Origin: Bacteroidia bacterium
GTDB taxonomy: Bacteria; Bacteroidota; Bacteroidia; UKL13-3
Assembly: GCA_019454865.1 (NCBI GenBank)
Contig: JACFNJ010000050.1
Coordinates: 1-13,460, forward strand
Direction: 5' to 3'
Length of the DNA stretch: 13,460 bases
Shown here piece by piece: positions 7,685 through 13,460 of this stretch (position 1 is its first letter; the number at the start of each line of letters is the position of its first letter). The notes under the pieces are model-generated. The model had not been told where the DNA came from. It searched no databases and saw only the letters and a program-made list of their open reading frames with translations. The position numbers were made by a program, and so were the translations under genes.

Positions 7685-10354
7685 GTGTATTTTAGTAATT
7701 GTATTGGTAAACAGGCGTTTTCTTTTACCGTGCTTGTGTTAATGTGTTCAATTGTGTATGCACAAACGGAACAACAAGTATTAAATAAGCAAGATACAAT
7801 AGCCAGATTTTCTACCATTGATACACTTTTTTCAAAAACCATACCAGCTGGTGGGGATACTATTTCTGAAATTAATGAACCGGATACATTGGATTCGGAG
7901 TTACGAATTTCACCTTCAGCAATTAAAAGTACGGTTACTTATACTGCAAACGACAGCATCTTTTATGATGTAGCCAATCAAGAAGTTCATTTGTTTGGTA
8001 AGGCTCATGTTACGTATGAGGACATTCAGATAGAATCGGAATACATTAAGATTGACCTGAAAAAAACGTTGGTGCATGCCACCGGATTACCGGACAGTGT
8101 AGGTGTAATATATGGAACTCCTGTTTTTAAACAAGGAGATACAGAGTATAAAATAAATCGTTTGGTTTATAATTATAAATCGAAACGTGGATACCTGAGC
8201 GAACTTAAAACTAAAGAAGGAGAGGGGTACATAAAAGGACAAGATGTAATAAGAAATGCTCAAAATGAGTTTGGTATTCGTAACTCGTATTATACTACTT
8301 GTGAGCTTGATACACCGCATTTTTTCATTAATGCAAAGCGATTAAAAGTAATTCCGGATAAAAAAATTGTAACGGGTACTGCTAATTTACGTATAGAAAA
8401 CATACCAACCCCTTTGGTAATTCCTTTCGGAATTTTTTCAATAAAACGTGGGCAATCTTCGGGTATAGTAATTCCTACTTATGGTAGTTCTATTAATCGA
8501 GGATTTTTTCTGCGAGGTGGTGGGTATTATTTTGGCTTAGGCGAAAAGGCTGATTATTTGATTACAGGAGATATTTTTACTCAAGGTAGTTGGGCTTTAA
8601 ATAATTTACTTCGGTATAACAATAGATACCGATATGGTGGGCAACTTAGCTTTAATTATAATTACAATAAATTTGGCAGCATTGAAGACCCAACTTATAA
8701 TCTTTCCAAAGATTTTCGCTTGCATTGGACTCACAACGTTGATCCTAAGGCAACTCCTAATAGTCGTTTTAGTGCTGATGTAAATTATGCATCACAAAAT
8801 GCTTTAGCAAACAATTCGTATGTGCCGCAAAATGTAGTAACAAGCCAAATACTTAGTTCGGTTAACTATTCAAAAAGTTTTGGAGCAGGAAAATATAATT
8901 TAATTACCAATGCAGGCATGTCGCAAAACTTACAAACCGGGCAAATAAGTATGACACTTCCAAGTGTAGTTTTTAATGTAAGCAGTTTCAGTCCTTTTAA
9001 GTCAAAAAACAGTCCGGTTGCATCCAAATGGTATGAAAATATTACGTTAAATTATTCAACTAATTTTAGAAACGTAATTAATTCGTATGATACAATTTTG
9101 TTTCAAAACAGAAACAACAGTGAGCTGAAAAAGTTTTATGATACCGCTGCACAGTATGGTATTCAGCACAATATTCCTATTCAAACATCATTCAAAATAT
9201 TAAAATATTATACTTTGTCTGCTGGTGTTCAAATTAGTGAATATTGGTATTTAAATAGTATTGAAAAACAGTTTACAAACAATCAATTAATAACTACACA
9301 AAAAGATGGCTTTGTACGTGCAGCTACATTTCAGCCACGTGTGGGTTTAACAACCCGATACTTCGGTTTAAAAAAGTTTTCAGGTAATACATTTAAAGCT
9401 ATTCGGCATGTGGTTACACCTACGGTTGATTTTACTTATATTCCTGATTATAGTACAAACAATTGGGGATATTATAAATCCTATACTGATAATTCAGGAG
9501 TTCAATACCAATATAGCATTTTTGAGCGAGGTATTTTTGGTGGCCCCAGTAAAGGGAAACAAGGAAACATCGGCTTTAAATTGGATAATAATTTAGAAAT
9601 TAAGGTAATGCGAGGTAAAGATACTGCACGAAAAGAAACAAAAATCCAATTGTTTGAATCGTTTTATGTAGCCACAAATTATAACATTTTTGCTGATTCA
9701 TTAAATCTTTCTCCGTTAGCAGTAAGCGCACGCACCAAGCTGTTTAAGAGTATTACAGCAAATGGTAGTTTTGCCATTGATCCGTATCAAAATATAGTTA
9801 CCAATAAAAATGGATATAAGTATGTAACACGTATCAATCAGTTGTATTTGCAACAAAATCAATTAGGGCTTTTAACCTATGGTAATATCGGTGTTTCAGC
9901 AAGCCTTAATCCGGATATGTTTAAAAAACAACATTCAAAATCAGAAACTAAATACCCGAATGAGTGGAAATATGTAACCGACCGACCGGAAGATTATTAT
10001 GATTTTAATATTCCGTGGAATTTAAGTTTTAATTACTATGTTCAGTTTAACCATTACAATAATTTGAATAATCCTTTAGCAAGTAAATTTATACAAACAT
10101 TAAGTTTTAGTGGTGATTTAAATTTAACTAAAAACTGGAAAATAGCAGGCTCAAGTGGTTACGATATTGACAACAAGCAATTAACTTACACATCTATTGA
10201 TATAGTGCGAGACTTGCATTGCTGGACATTTAAACTTACCTGGATTCCAATTGGATTTAGACAAAGTTTCTTTTTTCAGTTAAATGTGCGTTCAAGTGTT
10301 TTACAAGATTTAAAACTTACCCGAAGACGCGAATGGTATGATAAACGCTTGTAA
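7685..10354 (+). CDS. lptD: LptD/OstA-like outer-membrane LPS assembly protein
   Basis: This large outer-membrane protein (889 aa from the chosen start) should insert lipopolysaccharide into the outer leaflet. Residues 1-26 form a signal peptide (core AFSFTVLVLMCSIVYA, likely cleavage after VYA). An OstA/LptN-like periplasmic jelly-roll domain spans about 83-190 (NDSIFYDVANQEVHLFGKAHV, IESEYIKIDLKK). The remaining residues, from about 207, are aromatic-rich alternating strands of a large beta barrel. The family block YYTTCELDTPHFFINAKR surrounds C206, and DLHCWTFKL near the C terminus holds C846. These are the only cysteines in the mature protein. No ATG gives a full signal peptide: the first in-frame ATG (7742) would leave only seven residues before the cleavage site. 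The GTG at 7685 fits both the signal peptide and the -7 element at 7650-7657, but the start remains tentative. The gene is divergent from the amidase and mlaD-like genes. Confidence 0.85.
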   Translation: MYFSNCIGKQAFSFTVLVLMCSIVYAQTEQQVLNKQDTIARFSTIDTLFSKTIPAGGDTISEINEPDTLDSELRISPSAIKSTVTYTANDSIFYDVANQEVHLFGKAHVTYEDIQIESEYIKIDLKKTLVHATGLPDSVGVIYGTPVFKQGDTEYKINRLVYNYKSKRGYLSELKTKEGEGYIKGQDVIRNAQNEFGIRNSYYTTCELDTPHFFINAKRLKVIPDKKIVTGTANLRIENIPTPLVIPFGIFSIKRGQSSGIVIPTYGSSINRGFFLRGGGYYFGLGEKADYLITGDIFTQGSWALNNLLRYNNRYRYGGQLSFNYNYNKFGSIEDPTYNLSKDFRLHWTHNVDPKATPNSRFSADVNYASQNALANNSYVPQNVVTSQILSSVNYSKSFGAGKYNLITNAGMSQNLQTGQISMTLPSVVFNVSSFSPFKSKNSPVASKWYENITLNYSTNFRNVINSYDTILFQNRNNSELKKFYDTAAQYGIQHNIPIQTSFKILKYYTLSAGVQISEYWYLNSIEKQFTNNQLITTQKDGFVRAATFQPRVGLTTRYFGLKKFSGNTFKAIRHVVTPTVDFTYIPDYSTNNWGYYKSYTDNSGVQYQYSIFERGIFGGPSKGKQGNIGFKLDNNLEIKVMRGKDTARKETKIQLFESFYVATNYNIFADSLNLSPLAVSARTKLFKSITANGSFAIDPYQNIVTNKNGYKYVTRINQLYLQQNQLGLLTYGNIGVSASLNPDMFKKQHSKSETKYPNEWKYVTDRPEDYYDFNIPWNLSFNYYVQFNHYNNLNNPLASKFIQTLSFSGDLNLTKNWKIAGSSGYDIDNKQLTYTSIDIVRDLHCWTFKLTWIPIGFRQSFFFQLNVRSSVLQDLKLTRRREWYDKRL

Positions 10355-10428
10355 TTTGTAGGTTTTCATATTGTTTTTAATTTTTGATTTCTTATTTAAA
10401 CTATTCAAGCATTTTTCAAATACATTTA

Positions 10429-10436
10429 TACCTTTG
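10429..10436 (+). promoter_or_regulatory. -7 element of sucB
   Basis: TACCTTTG followed by CA is a perfect TAnnTTTG match, ending 29 bases before the sucB ATG at 10466. No TTTG is seen at the usual -33 position. There is no Shine-Dalgarno sequence before the ATG; the leader is A/T-rich. The rest of the 10355-10465 gap shows no clear terminator for the lptD-like gene. Confidence 0.6.
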
Positions 10437-10465
10437 CAACTCAATAAAAATAATATTTTTTCTTT

Positions 10466-11689
10466 ATGGCATTAGAAATTAAAGTACCCACAGTAGGAGA
10501 ATCAATTAGCGAAGTAACAGTTGCCCGTTGGAATAAAAAAGAAGGAGATTATGTAGAAATGGATGAGTTACTTTGCGAATTAGAGAGTGATAAAGCAACA
10601 TTTGAATTAAATGCTGAACAAGCTGGTATTTTAAGTCCTAAGGCTGCCGAAGGAGATACAATAAAAGTTGGAGATATAATTGCAACTATTGATACTTCTG
10701 CTGCCAAACCTGCAAGTGCTAAAACAGAAGCCCCCAAAAATGAAGTAGCGAAAACAGAAGCACCAAAGACTGTAGTTGAATCTAAACCTGCAAGTACCAA
10801 TACTTATGCTACCGGAACACCAAGCCCGGCTGCAAGTAAAATTTTAGCTGAAAAAGGAATTGATCCTAAAGATGTAAAAGGCACAGGAGTAGCAGGTAGA
10901 ATAACAAAAGCAGATGCAATTGCAGCTGAGCTAAAAACTACATACAACGAAACTAAATCACGTAACGAAAGAACCGAAAAAATGAGTTCGTTGCGTAAAA
11001 CTGTGTCCAGAAGATTGGTTGCTGTGAAAAATGAAACAGCAATGCTTACCACTTTTAATGAATTGGACATGAAACCAATTATGGATTTACGTGCTCAATT
11101 CAAAAATCAGTTTAAAGAAGCTTTTGGTGTCAATCTTGGATTTATGAGCTTTTTTACCAAAGCCGTAACAATTGCTCTCAAACAATATCCTGCAGTAAAT
11201 GCTTACATCAATGGCGAAGAAATTATTTATCATGATTATTGCGATATTTCAATTGCAGTTAGTGCACCAAAAGGGTTAGTGGTGCCGGTTATACGTAATG
11301 CAGAAAGCCTTACTTTAGCAGAAATTGAAAAAGAAGTATTAACCCTTGCTACAAAGGCTCGCGAAAATAAATTAAGCCTGGAAGAGATGAGTGGTGGTAC
11401 TTTTACCATTACTAATGGTGGAGTATTTGGTAGCATGATGAGTACTCCAATAATTAATGCTCCTCAGTCTGCAATATTAGGAATGCACAATATTGTTGAG
11501 CGCCCTGTTGTAAAGGACGGACAAATTGTTATTCGCCCGATGATGTATTTGGCTTTAAGCTACGATCACCGGATTATTGATGGTAGAGAATCGGTTGGAT
11601 TTTTAGTTAAAGTTAAACAATGCTTAGAAAATCCTACATTGTTATTGACAGAAGGAAACGATCCGCAAAAAATGCTTTTAGGATTATAG
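10466..11689 (+). CDS. sucB: 2-oxoglutarate dehydrogenase E2, dihydrolipoyl succinyltransferase
   Basis: This 407 aa E2 subunit transfers the succinyl group from the lipoyl arm to CoA in the 2-oxoglutarate dehydrogenase complex of the TCA cycle. Domains in order: one lipoyl domain (about 2-77) with the lipoylated Lys43 in ESDKAT; an Ala/Lys/Pro/Glu linker (about 78-116) with the repeat AKTEAPK at 85-91 and 95-101; an E3/E1-binding domain (about 117-153, PSPAASKILAEKGIDP); and the catalytic acyltransferase core (about 170-407). In the core, YDHRIIDG gives H368 and D372, and FTITNGGVFGSMMSTPIIN (313-331) is typical of SucB rather than pyruvate E2. The length is that of a single-lipoyl SucB. sucA is often adjacent, but here the upstream neighbour is lptD-like and the downstream sequence is an IS, so E1 must be elsewhere or beyond the IS. 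The gene has its own promoter element. Its last 13 codons and stop are duplicated to the right of the IS; the gene itself is intact. Confidence 0.95.
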   Translation: MALEIKVPTVGESISEVTVARWNKKEGDYVEMDELLCELESDKATFELNAEQAGILSPKAAEGDTIKVGDIIATIDTSAAKPASAKTEAPKNEVAKTEAPKTVVESKPASTNTYATGTPSPAASKILAEKGIDPKDVKGTGVAGRITKADAIAAELKTTYNETKSRNERTEKMSSLRKTVSRRLVAVKNETAMLTTFNELDMKPIMDLRAQFKNQFKEAFGVNLGFMSFFTKAVTIALKQYPAVNAYINGEEIIYHDYCDISIAVSAPKGLVVPVIRNAESLTLAEIEKEVLTLATKARENKLSLEEMSGGTFTITNGGVFGSMMSTPIINAPQSAILGMHNIVERPVVKDGQIVIRPMMYLALSYDHRIIDGRESVGFLVKVKQCLENPTLLLTEGNDPQKMLLGL

Positions 11690-11804
11690 TTTCAATATTA
11701 ATGTTTAAGTTAGTAGATATTATTCTACCAGAATTTCATCACATGCAACCATTGGTTTTCGGTTAGGTTTGTATCTCCACTCCGGTAATGCTTGTATATT
11801 CTTT
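11650..11804. repeat. left copy of the IS target-site duplication (predicted 155 bp)
   Basis: Bases 11650-11704 are identical, 55 of 55, to 13406-13460, where the window ends. The match starts exactly at the base after the right IS end (the preceding bases are C at 11649 and G at 13405). If the left IS end is at 11805, the whole duplicated segment is 11650-11804. It covers the sucB 3' end and 115 bp of its downstream flank. The last 100 bases of the predicted copy cannot be checked inside the window. Apart from a 5 bp hairpin at 11713-11728, the non-coding part holds nothing recognisable. Confidence 0.75.
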
Positions 11805-11829
11805 CCTGACTTGTACCTTTTAGTGCGGT
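11805..11829 (+). repeat. left terminal inverted repeat plus subterminal motif of the IS
   Basis: The 13 bp repeat CCTGACTTGTACC (11805-11817) is followed after two bases by TTAGTGCGGT (11820-11829). The transposase stop codon (minus strand TAA, 11820-11822) lies inside the subterminal motif, so the gene runs to within 15 bp of the IS end. Confidence 0.8.
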
Positions 11830-13304
11830 GAAAAAATTTTAGCAATTAACTCATTCATTTTCTCTGAAGTTCGAGCTTTTATAACCACTGGTTTTTGTGT
11901 TATTTGATTTAGAATAATGCCATCTGTTACCTTCTTAGCTTCATCAATAAATTTTCTGATGGAGACATTGGTCTTGAGTTCAATGTGTTTGGATACAACT
12001 AAAGCCACAAAACAAATTAATATGTGAAGTTTTATTGGGTCTTCTTTGTAATGGAATATGGGTCTTGTTTGTAAATCGCTTTTTGAGATTCTAAATGCTT
12101 GTTCTATTTTGTATAACTCGTGGTAACGAGCCAAAATCATCTGATTGCTTATTTTGTCTTCTTCCAAATTTGTGTAATATCCTTTAACACCAAGCAACTT
12201 CTTTGTCTTCTCAATCAACGCTTCATTCAAACCAATTTTTTGACCATCTACTTGGGTAAATTTTAATTTTTTACTCTTTGATGGATGCTTTACTACTTGT
12301 TTTGCTTTTTCAACCTGCTTATTCATCTCGTATAAATCTTTACGATATCTAACTGATGAATAACTACAAATTAAATAGCCATTATCTGTTTTGATTTTGA
12401 TACACTTTCCTTCCTCTCGTTCTAATTTATTATTAATTTCTTCCAAAAGATTTTCAGAGATATTTCCAAGTCTTGCGCCTACAGTATAATTGATTCCATT
12501 TTCAATTAACTCAAGAACATTCTTAGAACTTATCATAGCTGCATCGGTAACCACAGTAAATTCTTTTACCTTGTTTTGCTCTACAAATCGCTTTACAACA
12601 GGGATTATGGTATGCCCTTCAAATGTATTGCCAGGGAATATTTCATAAGCTATAGGAAAACCGTCCTTACTAACCACTAGTCCAATCAGTATTTGAGGTT
12701 GTTGCGATTTGTTGTCTTTTGAAAACCCATTTTTGCGAAGCTCATCTTCTTCAAAGGTTTCAAAATACAACGTTGTAACATCATAGAAAAGTAGGTCATA
12801 ATTAAAATTATAGGCTTGTTGTGCAAATTCAACAACAGCCTTTTCTACCTCGTCCTTTATTCTAATGTAATCCGATGCTATCTTGTAATAATTCTTACGA
12901 AGGTGAACAACATCAAAATATTGCTCCAACAGTTCCATTGATCGAAGTTTAGATGCAGGCTCAAAGATTCTTATTGCCACCAAATCTTTGAGAATTTGAG
13001 GGGTTTTATCTAGACCAAGGACACTCAATATTTTTAACAAGTGTTCGTAATAAAAACGATATTTAACTCCAATGAATTGACAATGACTTAAATGTAACAA
13101 TTCATTTGGCTTGCCCTCCGAAAATAAAGATGGTTGCTTGCTAAATTCTTTTATCCATTCCTGTGCCATAGTTTTTAACTCTTCAAACTCTTGTTCCGTA
13201 TGTGCAGAACCAATGTGTTGCAAAATCCTCCTTTTGTTATCACGGTACTGGACTACTTGAATTGCTATAGCTTTTGATGCTGTTTTTACCACTCTAATTT
13301 TCAT
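11820..13304 (-). CDS. IS1634-like DDE transposase
   Basis: This 494 aa transposase should cut and join the IS ends using a DDE active site. The first Asp is D175 in LLFYDVTTLYFE and the second is D254 in VVTDAAMIS. The Glu is E401 in YHELYKIEQAFRISKSDL, which follows the pattern Y-x2-L-x3-E-x6-K of the IS4-superfamily YREK block, with Leu where many members have Arg. The blocks QPQILIGLVVSKDGFPIAYEIFPGNTFEGHT (203-232) and the C-terminal IKLHILICFVALVVSK helix are typical of IS1634-type proteins, whose beta-strand insert between D254 and E401 is long (about 145 residues). The N terminus (MKIRVVKTASKAIAIQVVQY) also fits this group. There are no internal stops or frameshifts, so it should be functional. 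The ATG at 13304 was chosen because it keeps this conserved N terminus. The gene is convergent with sucB. Confidence 0.9.
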   Translation of the reverse strand: MKIRVVKTASKAIAIQVVQYRDNKRRILQHIGSAHTEQEFEELKTMAQEWIKEFSKQPSLFSEGKPNELLHLSHCQFIGVKYRFYYEHLLKILSVLGLDKTPQILKDLVAIRIFEPASKLRSMELLEQYFDVVHLRKNYYKIASDYIRIKDEVEKAVVEFAQQAYNFNYDLLFYDVTTLYFETFEEDELRKNGFSKDNKSQQPQILIGLVVSKDGFPIAYEIFPGNTFEGHTIIPVVKRFVEQNKVKEFTVVTDAAMISSKNVLELIENGINYTVGARLGNISENLLEEINNKLEREEGKCIKIKTDNGYLICSYSSVRYRKDLYEMNKQVEKAKQVVKHPSKSKKLKFTQVDGQKIGLNEALIEKTKKLLGVKGYYTNLEEDKISNQMILARYHELYKIEQAFRISKSDLQTRPIFHYKEDPIKLHILICFVALVVSKHIELKTNVSIRKFIDEAKKVTDGIILNQITQKPVVIKARTSEKMNELIAKIFSPH

Positions 13305-13316
13305 ATTAAAAACCCC

Positions 13317-13384
13317 TTAGTGCGGTAAAAATAACCTTTTTTGTAATTAACTTGTTGAAAATCAATATCAAAAAACCGCACTAA
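13317..13384. repeat. inverted pair of TTAGTGCGGT in the transposase upstream region
   Basis: TTAGTGCGGT at 13317-13326 and its exact complement ACCGCACTAA at 13375-13384 form 10 bp perfect arms 48 bp apart, just before the transposase start. A third copy is at the left IS end (11820-11829). The sites may bind transposase or control its promoter; this is inference. A weak -7-like TATTTTTA (minus strand, 13333-13326) lies 21 bases before the ATG and overlaps the edge of the inner arm. Confidence 0.6.
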
Positions 13385-13405
13385 TTTGATGAGGTACAAG
13401 CCAGG
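13375..13405 (-). repeat. right terminal inverted repeat plus subterminal motif of the IS
   Basis: Read inward on the minus strand, CCTGGCTTGTACC (13405-13393) is followed after eight bases by TTAGTGCGGT (13384-13375). The terminal 13 bp match the left end at 12 positions. The spacing to the subterminal motif differs from the left end by 6 bp. Confidence 0.8.
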
Positions 13406-13460
13406 AGAAGGAAACGATCCGCAAAAAATGCTTTTAGGATTATAGTTTCAATATTAATGT
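13406..13460. repeat. right copy of the target-site duplication, cut by the window end
   Basis: These 55 bases are an exact copy of 11650-11704. Bases 13406-13445 are a dead 3' fragment of sucB (last 13 codons and TAG stop, 13443-13445); the rest repeats the sucB downstream flank. The copy runs off the window, so its full length is not seen. Confidence 0.9.

Larger units (their letters stand above)
11805..13405. mobile_element. complete insertion sequence, IS1634/IS4-superfamily type
   Basis: This 1601 bp element has a single transposase gene and imperfect 13 bp terminal inverted repeats. The left end is CCTGACTTGTACC (11805-11817). The right end, read inward on the minus strand, is CCTGGCTTGTACC (13405-13393), giving 12 of 13 matches. 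A second shared motif, TTAGTGCGGT, follows 2 bases inside the left repeat (11820-11829) and 8 bases inside the right repeat (minus strand of 13375-13384). The right boundary is fixed independently by the start of the flanking direct repeat at 13406. The transposase fills most of the element, which is therefore autonomous in appearance. Identical flanking repeats suggest recent insertion. Family assignment rests on the transposase sequence and on the long target duplication. Confidence 0.85.

Noticed and set aside
10715..10790. AKTEAPK repeat in sucB as a genetic repeat element
   Set aside because: It is part of the flexible Ala/Lys/Pro/Glu linker usual in E2 proteins; two short copies need no other explanation.
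11713..11728. Hairpin GTAGA/TCTAC downstream of sucB as a terminator
   Set aside because: The stem is only 5 bp, with a 6 base loop and no T-tract; such structures are common in AT-rich DNA.
13317..13384. Inverted TTAGTGCGGT pair as an RNA attenuator of the transposase
   Set aside because: If the weak promoter at 13333-13326 is used, the outer arm is not transcribed; the third copy at the left IS end fits a DNA-binding site better.
13406..13460. Terminal 55 bp match read as a circular-contig or assembly overlap
   Set aside because: The copy begins exactly at the base after the right inverted repeat, which an unrelated assembly overlap would not predict. It cannot be fully excluded without sequence past the window.

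Overview
The window looks like chromosome from a low-GC member of the Bacteroidota. Three things point that way. Several genes have the Bacteroidota-type -7 element (TAnnTTTG, often followed by C) a short distance before the start codon, and the starts lack a Shine-Dalgarno sequence. The gene families are typical of that phylum: an OstA/LptD-like outer-membrane protein next to an AmiC-type amidase and a single-copy MlaD/MCE protein, plus methylmalonyl-CoA epimerase. Genus cannot be read from the sequence.

Layout. Positions 1-762 (+) hold the 3' part of a SirB1/transglutaminase-core2 gene whose frame is open to the window edge. Positions 902-2518 (+) encode an ABC-F ATPase. Its stop lies 4 bp from the stop of a convergent methylmalonyl-CoA epimerase gene (2523-2927, -), which is followed by a sodium:solute symporter on the same strand (3045-4790, -). 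A CPBP-family membrane protein (4881-5798, +) diverges from the symporter and converges, 3 bp apart, on an envelope cluster. That cluster is mlaD-like (5802-6800, -), AmiC-like amidase (6843-7670, -) and, divergently, an LptD-like gene (about 7685-10354, +). It covers peptidoglycan hydrolysis, lipid transport and LPS assembly. The E2 subunit of 2-oxoglutarate dehydrogenase (10466-11689, +) follows; no sucA is next to it in the window.

The right end is a complete insertion sequence, about 11805-13405 (1601 bp), with an IS1634/IS4-superfamily DDE transposase on the minus strand. Immediately right of its terminal inverted repeat, the sequence repeats the end of sucB and its downstream flank. All 55 bases visible before the window ends are identical to 11650-11704. 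If both IS ends are placed correctly, the target-site duplication is 155 bp long. IS1634 is the one well-known element with such long, variable duplications. The insertion therefore left sucB intact and copied its last codons to the far side.

No tRNA, rRNA, CRISPR array, phage or defence cluster was seen. The most noteworthy points are the long-duplication IS, an ABC-F protein with one canonical and one doubly degenerate predicted ATP site, and an LptD homologue whose only two mature cysteines fall where E. coli LptD has one inter-domain disulfide.
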